Assembly: GCA_021442745.1 (NCBI GenBank)
Contig: JABUSI010000375.1
Span: forward strand, 1 to 5,984
Origin: Erysipelotrichaceae bacterium
GTDB taxonomy: Bacteria; Bacillota_I; Bacilli_A; Erysipelotrichales; Erysipelotrichaceae
Direction: 5' to 3'
Length of the DNA stretch: 5,984 bases
A model generated the notes under the pieces. The model saw nothing but the letters and a program-made list of their open reading frames with translations. It ran no database searches and was not told where the DNA came from. Below, in pieces: positions 1 to 5,641 of this stretch; position 1 is the first letter of the stretch, and each line of letters starts with the position of its first letter. The position numbers were made by a program, and so were the translations under genes.

Positions 1-2
1 AC

Positions 3-98
3 GAAGAACTGCTGGTCAGATACGTAGAGACCATGATCCGCAGAACGTTCGGTACACCGGATGCCATGAAGAAAGCAAAACCTGCCGGCAGGAAATAA
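3..98 (+). CDS. 3' end of an unidentified gene (C-terminal 31 residues)
   Basis: An open frame enters from the left edge and ends at TAA 96-98. The visible residues begin EELLVRYVETMIRRTFG and end in a basic tail, KKAKPAGRK. The first half looks like an amphipathic helix, and the lysine/arginine/proline-rich end looks like a disordered tail. Nothing in it identifies a family. The reading-frame choice rests on being the only frame of the three without a stop here and on ending 50 bases before the RBS-equipped regulator on the same strand, so the two could share a transcript. It might be the tail of a regulator or an enzyme; I do not assign one. Confidence 0.5.
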   Translation, partial: EELLVRYVETMIRRTFGTPDAMKKAKPAGRK

Positions 99-110
99 AC
101 CGGACTTTTG

Positions 111-122
111 AATTGTACAATT
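111..122. promoter_or_regulatory. Perfect 12-bp palindrome, candidate operator upstream of XRE gene
   Basis: AATTGTACAATT is a perfect inverted repeat. It lies 26 bases before the start codon of the XRE regulator and 12 bases after the preceding gene's stop. It contains TACAAT, which could serve as a -10 element, but no convincing -35 hexamer is spaced correctly. XRE-type repressors commonly bind short dyads in their own promoter region, so an autoregulatory operator is a reasonable inference. No second copy was noticed elsewhere in the window. Confidence 0.35.
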
Positions 123-148
123 TCCTATATTTTCGGGAGGATAAACAT

Positions 149-553
149 ATGACGTTTGGAGAACGATTATACAAGCTTCGCAATGACAACAACATATCCC
201 AGGAAGAACTGGCAGACCTTCTGGACGTTTCCAGACAATCCATCTCCAAATGGGAAAACGACAAAGCTTACCCGGAAATAACCCGTCTGTTGTTTCTGAG
301 TGAGTATTTTCATGTCTCCCTGGATTATTTAATGAGAGGTACGGAGCAACAAAACAGCCCGGAAGAACCATACAGGACAAAAAGTATGCTTTCCGTATGG
401 AATGATTTTTATTCCAATCTTTCCGGTAAACAGAAAAACAGATTTGCGCTTTTGTACGTCCTGATTGTATGCGCCTCACTAGCCATTGTCATCGCTGTTA
501 TTTATCTTGGCGGATACGAAATCGGAAAATTCTTCGCATATCTCACGAAATAA
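149..553 (+). CDS. XRE-family HTH regulator with C-terminal membrane helix
   Basis: This 134-residue protein starts at ATG 149, which has GGGAGG at 135-140 with 8 bases of spacing; the frame is open further upstream but has no RBS there. Residues 4-62 form a classic HTH_3/Cro-CI fold: ISQEELADLLDVSRQSISKWE supplies helices 2 and 3 (about 17-37), and YPEITRLLFLSEYFHVSLDYL is the following helical pair. Residues 63-95 form a linker, and 99-122 a strongly hydrophobic membrane span, followed by the short motif GYEIGKFFAYL. The family binds DNA as a dimer and usually acts as a repressor. A membrane anchor suggests the DNA-binding domain is held at the inner face of the membrane. The gene is followed on the same strand by a 44-residue membrane protein that repeats its C-terminal motif. 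The target genes are unknown. Confidence 0.92.
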   Translation: MTFGERLYKLRNDNNISQEELADLLDVSRQSISKWENDKAYPEITRLLFLSEYFHVSLDYLMRGTEQQNSPEEPYRTKSMLSVWNDFYSNLSGKQKNRFALLYVLIVCASLAIVIAVIYLGGYEIGKFFAYLTK

Positions 554-663
554 CCTGTAACAGACAAACGCAACCGGATGTTTACACACCTGCAACCGTC
601 CGTGTATGTTCTTTTTTCATCATAACCGATACGATATCCTTGCAAGAGAGGGAGGTTATGAAC

Positions 664-798
664 ATGAAAGAAAGGCGGAACCGGGGAAGCGAAACAGCAG
701 TCACGCTGAAAAAGATAGCAATGATATGTCTGTTTATTCTGCTTGTTTACCGGTCAGGATATGCGTGCGGGTCACTGCTGGCACATCTGGGATTTTAA
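664..798 (+). CDS. Small single-helix membrane protein resembling the XRE C-terminus
   Basis: This is a 44-residue protein. ATG 664 is chosen over the in-frame ATG 658 because the GGGAGG at 650-655 is 8 bases from 664 but only 2 from 658. The N-terminus is charged (KERRNRGSE), and a hydrophobic span (about residues 18-30) follows K16-K17, which suggests an N-in orientation. Residues 29-42 (YRSGYACGSLLAHL) align without gaps to residues 119-132 of the XRE regulator (YLGGYEIGKFFAYL), sharing Y, G, Y, G, A and L. It is in a different frame from the regulator, 110 bases downstream. I infer a companion that shares a membrane-interaction surface with the regulator. The homology could instead be convergence between two Gly/Tyr membrane helices. 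It has no recognisable family name. Confidence 0.7.
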   Translation: MKERRNRGSETAVTLKKIAMICLFILLVYRSGYACGSLLAHLGF

Positions 799-903
799 AC
801 GAATAACCTACAGGGTTGCCGTTTTGAAAGACATTAGCGTTCCTGCTTTTCTTTTTTAGTATTTCCATCAGGAAAAGATTCATACCGTATCATCACACAT
901 AAA

Positions 904-927
904 ACAGCCGGGTAACTACCCGGCTGT
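904..927 (-). terminator. Intrinsic terminator of the Ig-like lipoprotein gene
   Basis: A perfect 10-bp GC-rich stem (ACAGCCGGGT / ACCCGGCTGT) has a 4-base loop. On the minus strand it is followed by TTT from A901-903, adjoining the final U of the stem. It begins 19 bases after the stop codon of the minus-strand lipoprotein gene. On the + strand there is no T-run after the stem, so it mainly serves the minus-strand gene, although it could hinder read-through from the left as well. Confidence 0.85.
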
Positions 928-946
928 ATTCATGCATTTGTAACGA

Positions 947-2227
947 TTATTCCGTAACGGTCAGTACCGCCGTTTTTGTCTGGATGTACTGCCCGGCAGA
1001 ATCATAAACCACACAATATATTTCTGTTTTGCTGATGGCAGCGTGTATCAGTGTGAACGTATCGGTTTTATAACCGGCATATACGTTATCCGTACCGGCA
1101 TCTCCGATATAATATGCCCGGTCGGAATTCGGCATTCTTACATACCAGTCATAGGAATACGGTGCCGTTCCTCCGGAAGCAACGACCGTAAAGGAAGCCG
1201 ATTCGCCTTCCGTAACCGTAATGTCTGCAGGTTGTTTCGCAATTTTCAGCGGTTTTGGATTCACCGTCATAACGGCTTTGCGGGATTCGATGGTATTTCC
1301 CCAGGCATCGGTTATTACACAATAAAACTCATCTCCGCTCCAGTCCAGCGGATGATACTTTACCGTCAGTTTGTTGGTCTGTGTTCCGATTAAATCGGAC
1401 TGTTCGGATAAACGTACCCCGTCATGATACCACTGGTACGTATACGGTTGTTTACCGCCTGTTACTTTCACCGTAAACACGATATCCTTGTTGTCCGGAT
1501 ATGTCTGATCCTTCGGCTGGGTTTTGATTACCAGAGGCGGAACTTTTTCTTCGGTGACGGACAAAACCGCCTTATCGGAAACCAATACGGTCCCTTTGGC
1601 ATCCGTAACAACACACCAGAACAGACTGCCGTCATCATCGGTATTCAAATCACCCATTGTCAGACATTCCGTCTGTGTACCTGTGTTAAACTCATTCTCA
1701 TCAATGATGTTTTCGGCGGTAACATCACGGGAAACATACCATTGATATGTATACGGTGCCATTCCTCCCGTTACAGCAACTTCAAACGTCACCGTTGCCG
1801 GTTCTTTTTCATACGTAACGGTTACATTATGCGGATGGGATGTAATGGCCATCGGAACAGTTACCGTCAGGGTTGCGACTGCCGAATCCACCGAAGTTCC
1901 TTCCGCATCCGTAACCTTACAATAAAACTGCGGATCGGTTTCGATTTCGGCACAGGTTGTCAGCGTCGGCGTATCGAAACCGGTAAACACATATTCAATC
2001 TCAGATCCGGCAATCAATAACCACGAACTTTCATCCGGATTATACACATACCACTCGTAGGTATACGGTTCTTTCCCGCCGGATGCGGTTACGGTAAACG
2101 TACCGCTTTCCCCGAAAGCAACAGTCGCATTCTCCGGTCCGGTAACGGTCAGTTCCTTTTGGGCACAGGCTGCCATGGAAATCGTCATCAGCACACATAA
2201 CATCAGAAGCACTATTCTTTTTGTCAC
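947..2227 (-). CDS. Secreted lipoprotein with four tandem Ig-like domains
   Basis: This is a 426-residue protein with a GTG start at 2227; AGGGGGG (2240-2234) is 6 bases upstream and no alternative start has comparable support. Residues 1-20 are a lipoprotein signal peptide (K3-R4, hydrophobic core, then MAA-C), with lipidated C21. Four repeats of about 95-105 residues follow (roughly 25-124, 125-229, 230-325, 326-426). Each has a GG-x-x-PYxYxW segment (W59, W163, W266, W361) and a YC/WC-x-V-x-D-x-x-G segment (C103, C205, C303, C405). Those are the C- and F-strand signatures of an Ig fold. The usual B-strand cysteine is absent from all four, so the canonical disulfide cannot form; C92 and C188 are extra. 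The protein would be anchored on the outer face of the membrane, exposed as a rod. The ligand is unknown; adhesion or binding of a carbohydrate or protein is an inference only. It appears monocistronic, with its own promoter and terminator. Confidence 0.9.
   Translation of the reverse strand: MTKRIVLLMLCVLMTISMAACAQKELTVTGPENATVAFGESGTFTVTASGGKEPYTYEWYVYNPDESSWLLIAGSEIEYVFTGFDTPTLTTCAEIETDPQFYCKVTDAEGTSVDSAVATLTVTVPMAITSHPHNVTVTYEKEPATVTFEVAVTGGMAPYTYQWYVSRDVTAENIIDENEFNTGTQTECLTMGDLNTDDDGSLFWCVVTDAKGTVLVSDKAVLSVTEEKVPPLVIKTQPKDQTYPDNKDIVFTVKVTGGKQPYTYQWYHDGVRLSEQSDLIGTQTNKLTVKYHPLDWSGDEFYCVITDAWGNTIESRKAVMTVNPKPLKIAKQPADITVTEGESASFTVVASGGTAPYSYDWYVRMPNSDRAYYIGDAGTDNVYAGYKTDTFTLIHAAISKTEIYCVVYDSAGQYIQTKTAVLTVTE
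1139..2090 (-). repeat. Four degenerate DNA repeats encoding Ig-like C-strand motif
   Basis: Within the lipoprotein gene, a segment of about 40 bases encoding PY(T/S)Y-x-W-Y and the preceding glycine-rich turn recurs near 1139, 1427, 1735 and 2047, a period of about 290-310 bases. The copies share a core resembling ATACCAnT...TATACGGTnnnnTnCC but differ at many positions. This is the DNA trace of domain duplication inside one gene, not a separate repeat element. Confidence 0.7.
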
Positions 2228-2278
2228 AGGTATCCCCCCTCTTTTTTTGTATGATTAACAAATCTTCTTGTTTTTCTT

Positions 2279-2284
2279 ATTATA
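2279..2284 (-). promoter_or_regulatory. Extended -10 promoter element of the lipoprotein gene
   Basis: Read on the minus strand, 2287-2279 is TGC-TATAAT: a consensus -10 hexamer preceded by the TGn of an extended -10. No good TTGACA match occurs 16-18 bases upstream, which the extended element may compensate for. Transcription would start near 2272, giving a leader of about 45 bases that ends in the AGGGGGG ribosome binding site. Confidence 0.65.
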
Positions 2285-2332
2285 GCACATCCGGTCCGGT
2301 TCCCGTTTATGTTAAAAAATTATGGCGCATCG

Positions 2333-2361
2333 TTGCATTTTCCGGTATCCTCGGCTATAAA
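2333..2361 (+). promoter_or_regulatory. Sigma-A type promoter for the 2395-3271 gene pair
   Basis: TTGCAT (2333-2338) and TATAAA (2356-2361) are separated by exactly 17 bases and match 4 of 6 and 5 of 6 consensus positions. The predicted start of transcription is near 2368, about 27 bases before the ATG at 2395 and just upstream of the RBS GGAGG (2382-2386). It diverges from the lipoprotein promoter, with about 49 bases between the -10 of one and the -35 of the other. Confidence 0.65.
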
Positions 2362-2394
2362 TTAGTTATAACATATTGCATGGAGGTCAAAAGA

Positions 2395-2823
2395 ATGAAA
2401 GCAGGAAAAGAAACATTGAAAAACGGAATGATGAAAACCATAGCCGGAACGTATGCCGTATACAAAGGAATAACAAGCGTAGTAAAACGTCCGGTCAAGG
2501 TATACGTAGGCAGACGCAGTATGAGCATGGGAGACGATATCACCTGTCCGAACATGTTCTGTTTCTATCTGTCGGACGATCCTGCCGAAGTGATTGACCG
2601 GATGTACGGACATGGATTACCAATCTATACGTCATGGAAAGGCTATCCGGGAAGACGCAGTTCTTCCAGTTGTGATGAAGACGGCATACAGGTAGCCGGT
2701 AAGATTTCCGATGATATCCTGTTTGAAATTCTCGAAAGCAAAGACCCGCACAATCCGACCTATACGTTTTCCGAAAACTGGTACCGGAAAATCAAAGCAC
2801 ATCCGTATATTTACTGTGAATAG
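2395..2823 (+). CDS. Uncharacterised 142-residue protein
   Basis: The start is ATG 2395, with GGAGG at 2382-2386 and 8 bases of spacing; the frame is open from 2221 but has no comparable start upstream. I do not recognise the family. The N-terminal 34 residues are basic and helical-looking (MKAGKETLKNGMMKT). A segment of mixed strand character follows (PVKVYVGRRSMSMGDDITCP, about 33-52), then FCFYLSDDPAEVIDRMYGHG (about 55-74), a serine/cysteine turn (RRSSSSCDEDG, 87-97) and an aromatic C-terminus rich in Tyr (PYIYCE). Cysteines are at 51, 56, 93 and 141. There is no signal peptide or membrane span, so it is probably cytosolic. It lies 55 bases before a deaminase gene on the same strand with no terminator between, so they are likely co-transcribed. 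No function is assigned. Confidence 0.8.
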   Translation: MKAGKETLKNGMMKTIAGTYAVYKGITSVVKRPVKVYVGRRSMSMGDDITCPNMFCFYLSDDPAEVIDRMYGHGLPIYTSWKGYPGRRSSSSCDEDGIQVAGKISDDILFEILESKDPHNPTYTFSENWYRKIKAHPYIYCE

Positions 2824-2878
2824 GCCGGACACAGATACAAGAGCATAACAGAGTCAGAGATTTTAGGAGGTAACGAAC

Positions 2879-3271
2879 ATGGAAAGAACATGGGAAGAAT
2901 TGTATAATGCCGCAAAAGCGGTACAGAACGGAAGAGATATTTCCACCCGGGTAAATGCCGGAGGTGTGGCTGCTGCCATACAATCCGAAAGCGGAAAGAT
3001 TTACGTCGGTGTCTGCGTAAACACCAGCTGCACATTAGGAATCTGTGCGGAAAGAAACGCCATTTTTAATATGATTACCAATGGAGAGCATAAGATTAAG
3101 AAAGTCCTGGCAATTATGCCAAATGGCAAGACGGGCAGCCCATGCGGTGCCTGCCGTGAATTGATGGCGCAGTTAACGCCGGGGGAATATCAGAACATCG
3201 AAATCATGCTCGATTATGAAACCGGAAAAACTGCGACTCTCGGAGAACTGACCCCGGAATGGTGGGTATAA
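2879..3271 (+). CDS. Cytidine / blasticidin-S-type deaminase family protein
   Basis: This is a 130-residue protein starting at ATG 2879, with AGGAGG (2865-2870) 8 bases upstream. It has the zinc-dependent deaminase signature C56-A-E58 and P88-C89-G-A-C92. C56, C89 and C92 would bind Zn2+, and E58 would be the proton shuttle for hydrolytic deamination. The length is typical of the small homotetrameric cytidine deaminases (about 130 residues). However, the N-x-E-N element that those enzymes place before the CAE motif to hold the ribose is replaced here by V47-N-T-S-C51-T-L-G. That makes the substrate uncertain: cytidine/deoxycytidine salvage is possible, and a blasticidin-type or other modified nucleoside is equally so. 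It is probably cytosolic. It is the second gene of the 2395-3271 pair. Confidence 0.88.
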   Translation: MERTWEELYNAAKAVQNGRDISTRVNAGGVAAAIQSESGKIYVGVCVNTSCTLGICAERNAIFNMITNGEHKIKKVLAIMPNGKTGSPCGACRELMAQLTPGEYQNIEIMLDYETGKTATLGELTPEWWV

Positions 3272-3291
3272 CCGGAACAATAACTTCATAA

Positions 3292-3354
3292 AAAAAACAG
3301 GAAGCTGCCGAACTATACAAAAAAAGTGAATCAAAAGATTATGAAAGGAAGTAA
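3292..3354 (+). pseudogene. Possible C-terminal remnant of a lost gene
   Basis: The frame running from just after TAA 3289-3291 to TAA 3352-3354 encodes QEAAELYKKSESKDYERK preceded by two lysines. This is a charged, helix-favouring sequence typical of a protein tail. It has no start codon, and its stop overlaps the GGAAG that serves the next open frame, an arrangement usual between real adjacent genes in an operon. It is too short to identify, and chance is a serious alternative in this A-rich DNA. Confidence 0.25.
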
Positions 3355-3356
3355 CA

Positions 3357-3542
3357 ACGAATTCCATACTCAGTTCCGATATACAGTATTGTGTCTATGA
3401 AGATGACGATGGCACGGTATTTCTCAGTACTCTGTGTAATCGATATTTTGTGATTGCAAAAGATTTCAATGAGTATAATCGGATTCCGGATAATAAATCG
3501 GATGAATCAGTGTATTGCGCAGAAATGAGTGTTGCAAGATAA
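3357..3542 (+). pseudogene. 61-codon open frame with ACG at the start position
   Basis: AAAGGAAG (3344-3351) is followed 5 bases later by ACG at 3357-3359, and a frame then runs 61 codons to TAA 3540-3542. The product has protein-like composition: hydrophobic/acidic alternation, SDIQYCVYEDDDGTVFLSTL (about residues 7-26), then NRYFVIAKDFNEYNRIPDN. Neither ATG, GTG nor TTG occurs in frame until GTG 3450, which has no RBS. Either an ATG start mutated to ACG and the gene is silent, or ACG is used at low efficiency. I do not recognise the family. The ATG at 3341 is in another frame and stops after 19 codons. Confidence 0.45.
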
Positions 3543-3606
3543 GACCAATTTATAAATATGATTACTTAGCCAACCTGATACCATTAGGTTTTTCTTATAT
3601 CCGCGC

Positions 3607-3638
3607 AAAAGAAAAAGACCATGGAATCTTCCATGATC
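3607..3638 (-). terminator. Intrinsic terminator of the PTS/beta-glucosidase operon
   Basis: On the minus strand GATCATGGAA and TTCCATGGTC form a 10-bp stem with a single G-U wobble and a very short GA loop (pairs may open to a 4-base loop). They are followed by TTTTT-C-TTTT (3616-3607). The stem begins 20 bases after the EIIA stop codon. On the + strand the stem contains an A-C mismatch and no T-run follows, so it acts for the minus strand. Confidence 0.88.
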
Positions 3639-3658
3639 TTCCCGGCCACTTCCTGCCG

Positions 3659-4153
3659 TCAATCCCTTGCAATTACAGTGTCTCCGGCTTTCAGAGAGGA
3701 ACCATACGGCAAATCTGCTGTAGTTGAATCAAATCCTGCCGTAAAGATATTCATGATTGTCGAATCCAAACCTGCTGTCTGAATGGCATTTAAGTCAACC
3801 TTGACCAAAACATCACCGGCATGAACTTTCTGACCGGTCTGAACCTTGGCTGTAAAACCTTTTCCGTTTAATCCGACAGTATCAATACCAATGTGTATCA
3901 ACACCTCTAATCCGTCTTCACTTTTAATCCCAAACGCGTGGCCCGTAGGAAACGCTACCGCAATTTCACCATCAATCGGTGAAACAACCGTTCCTTCTGA
4001 AGGCGCAATGGCATATCCGTCACCCATCATTTTTTCGGCAAACGTTGGATCCTCAACCATAGTAATATCCACCAATGTACCACTGGCACACGCCACAATA
4101 TTTTTTGTCGGGGTCTTTTCTTCTTTTTTCTTTATAAAATCAAACAGTCCCAT
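3659..4153 (-). CDS. PTS glucose-type EIIA protein (stand-alone)
   Basis: This is a 164-residue cytosolic protein. ATG 4153 is chosen because TTGAGG sits 6 bases before it; starting at the upstream in-frame TTG (4165) would consume that RBS. After a short lysine-rich leader, residues about 17-164 match the Glc-family EIIA domain: P59-IDGEIA, TGHAFGI with H72, and LIHIGIDTVGLNGKGF with H87. H87 is the expected site phosphorylated by HPr, and H72 the supporting active-site histidine. The domain passes the phosphate to the cysteine of an EIIB domain on the permease. It begins 14 bases after the hydrolase stop, so the two are translated from one message. Beta-glucoside permeases of the BglF type usually carry this domain fused at the C-terminus; here the permease ends without it, so this gene most likely supplies it. 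Confidence 0.95.
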   Translation of the reverse strand: MGLFDFIKKKEEKTPTKNIVACASGTLVDITMVEDPTFAEKMMGDGYAIAPSEGTVVSPIDGEIAVAFPTGHAFGIKSEDGLEVLIHIGIDTVGLNGKGFTAKVQTGQKVHAGDVLVKVDLNAIQTAGLDSTIMNIFTAGFDSTTADLPYGSSLKAGDTVIARD

Positions 4154-4167
4154 ACTTTTCCTCAATA

Positions 4168-5586
4168 TTACTTAATATTCTCACCATTGCAGGCAATGGT
4201 TTCTTTGTACCAGTAGAACGATTTTTTCTTGCTGCGAGCCAAATCTTTCAGATCATGTTCTTCCCGATTCACTCTGACAAAGCCGTATCTCTTAGAGAAT
4301 CCGGAGTGTCCGGAAACAATATCCATAAAGGACCAGCTGCAGAATCCGATAAATTCAACACCGACATTCATTGCTTTCTTTACGGACAGAATATGCTTAG
4401 ACAGATAATCAATCCGGTCATCGTCCTCGACGTAACCGTTTTCATCAGGAGTTTCCTTATTTCCAAAACCGCATTCCGTGATTAACAGAGGCAATTCATA
4501 ACGGTCATACAAAATACGACTGACACACTCCAGACCGATATTATCAATTTCCCAGCCCCACAAGGTTGCCGTCAGGTTGTTATTCTTAACAATCTTATAT
4601 GCACCCGGTTCTTCTGCCGGTAACAATTTGATTTTTAAATCACCAATCGGATGTTCCTCATCTGCAGGGAACGCTGAAATACTCTTGGACGCATAATAGT
4701 TGAAGCCAATGAAATCAGGCTTATTCGTCTTCATGGCTTCCATATCACCCTCATGAATTTCCGGCATCATATCCCGATCTTCAAGATATCTCTTGAATAC
4801 AGGATTGTACTTTCCTTTTACGTTCATATCCAGAACATAGTAGTTTCTTAAATCCATGGAATCCAGCCATGCCAGACCGTCTTCCGGTTTATTTGATGTC
4901 GGATAATGCATGTCGAAGCAAACTGCCGGACCTATCTTGCCACCTTCCACAATTTCATGGCAAGCCTTAATCGCATAAGCAGCGGCTACACACATATTAT
5001 GATTTGCCAGATAGCCCTTTTTTTCATCTTCAAGAACACTTGTGCTCTTGAAGCCGATTCGAAACGGCATATGATTGACATGATCCTGTTCGTTTACCGT
5101 TAACCAGTACTTTACTCTGTCACCATAGGTCTTGAAGCAGAATGTACAATAATTCACATAGTCTTCAATCGATCTTCTGTCCAGCCAACCGCCGTACTGT
5201 TCTACCAATCCTTGCGGATATTCAAAATGATACAAGGTAATAATCGGAGTAATCCCTGAAGCAATACATTCATTGATGACATTATTGTAGAAATCAACAC
5301 CCCGTTGGTTTACTTCTCCGTTACCCTCCGGGAAAATTCTTGTCCATGCGATGGAGAAGCGATATGCCTTTAATCCGCATTCCTTCATTAAAGCAATATC
5401 TTCCTTATAGTGATGATAATGGTCCGCAGCAACCTCATAATTACAGATCGACGGGTCCTGAACCCTGACATCCATAACGGAATTGCCCTTACCATCTTCA
5501 TGTGCAGCGCCTTCGCACTGGAATGCTGCCGTTGAGGAACCCCATAAGAAATTATCAGGGAAAGGTTTCATTGTTTTTGTTTCCAT
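4168..5586 (-). CDS. Glycoside hydrolase family 1, 6-phospho-beta-glucosidase
   Basis: This 472-residue cytosolic enzyme starts at ATG 5586 (GGGAG at 5598-5594, 7 bases upstream). It has a full-length GH1 TIM barrel: FLWGSSTAAFQCEGA (13-27) is the N-terminal signature with Q23; YHFEYP (119-124) is the substrate-binding strand; T163-V-N165-E166 holds the acid/base; I369-T-E371 holds the nucleophile; W418 follows. The loop S425...K432-R-Y434-G matches the phosphate-binding Ser/Lys/Tyr of GH1 enzymes acting on 6-phospho sugars, which fits the PTS neighbours. It would cleave 6-phospho-beta-glucosides to glucose-6-phosphate plus the aglycone or glucose. Two catalytic motifs deviate: NEQ rather than NEP/NEI, and TECG where TENG is usual. 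A 6-phospho-beta-galactosidase specificity cannot be excluded from motifs alone. Confidence 0.93.
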   Translation of the reverse strand: METKTMKPFPDNFLWGSSTAAFQCEGAAHEDGKGNSVMDVRVQDPSICNYEVAADHYHHYKEDIALMKECGLKAYRFSIAWTRIFPEGNGEVNQRGVDFYNNVINECIASGITPIITLYHFEYPQGLVEQYGGWLDRRSIEDYVNYCTFCFKTYGDRVKYWLTVNEQDHVNHMPFRIGFKSTSVLEDEKKGYLANHNMCVAAAYAIKACHEIVEGGKIGPAVCFDMHYPTSNKPEDGLAWLDSMDLRNYYVLDMNVKGKYNPVFKRYLEDRDMMPEIHEGDMEAMKTNKPDFIGFNYYASKSISAFPADEEHPIGDLKIKLLPAEEPGAYKIVKNNNLTATLWGWEIDNIGLECVSRILYDRYELPLLITECGFGNKETPDENGYVEDDDRIDYLSKHILSVKKAMNVGVEFIGFCSWSFMDIVSGHSGFSKRYGFVRVNREEHDLKDLARSKKKSFYWYKETIACNGENIK

Positions 5587-5614
5587 ATTTTTTCTCCCTT
5601 TATTACATAACAAC

Positions 5615-5641
5615 GAAGTAGTGGAGCAAGTCCACTACTTC
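5615..5641. other. Perfect 11-bp intercistronic hairpin between permease and hydrolase genes
   Basis: GAAGTAGTGGA (5615-5625) and TCCACTACTTC (5631-5641) pair perfectly around a 5-base loop. The hairpin lies in the 72-base gap between the permease stop and the hydrolase start. On the minus (operon) strand it is followed only by GTTGTTATG, a poor U-tract, whereas TTTTT (5643-5647) follows it on the + strand. In the operon transcript it could be a weak attenuator, or a processing or stabilising stem that sets different amounts of permease and hydrolase. Confidence 0.65.

Larger units (their letters stand above)
3272..3658. other. 387-base stretch without a conventional gene
   Basis: After the deaminase stop I find no clear terminator. 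The stretch holds a short stop-bounded helical frame (3292-3354), the ACG-start frame (3357-3542) and the minus-strand operon terminator (3617-3638 plus U-tract). No RNA gene or insertion-sequence end was recognised. The + strand base composition here is more A-rich (A8 at 3290-3297, A7 at 3319-3325) than in the flanking genes. I read it as a degraded gene segment, with moderate confidence. Confidence 0.5.

Noticed and set aside
113..148. Upstream extension of the XRE regulator to an earlier ATG at 113
   Set aside because: There is no RBS before it and the GGGAGG would lie inside the coding region; ATG 149 has correct spacing.
571..615. Possible hairpin TACAC...GTGTA followed by TTTTTT as terminator of the XRE gene
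   Set aside because: The stem is only 5 AT-rich base pairs with a 14-base loop, too weak to call.
804..830. AACC...GGTT stem followed by TTTT after the small membrane protein gene
   Set aside because: A stem of four to five pairs with a 3-base loop is too weak for a terminator call.
1043..2020. Long + strand open frames opposite the lipoprotein gene
   Set aside because: They are antisense shadows of the Ig-repeat gene, without RBS and with unnatural composition rich in Arg, Ile, Cys and Phe.
1139..2090. Regularly spaced repeats suggestive of an array
   Set aside because: The spacing is about 300 bases, the copies are degenerate and in frame; they are protein domain repeats, not CRISPR.
3515..3727. 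70-residue + strand frame beginning at 3515
   Set aside because: It overlaps the minus-strand operon terminator and the 3' end of the EIIA gene, and has no RBS.
4154..4165. TTG start for EIIA at 4165
   Set aside because: The TTGAGG there is the ribosome binding site for the ATG at 4153, and EIIA proteins start close to a MGLF-like leader.
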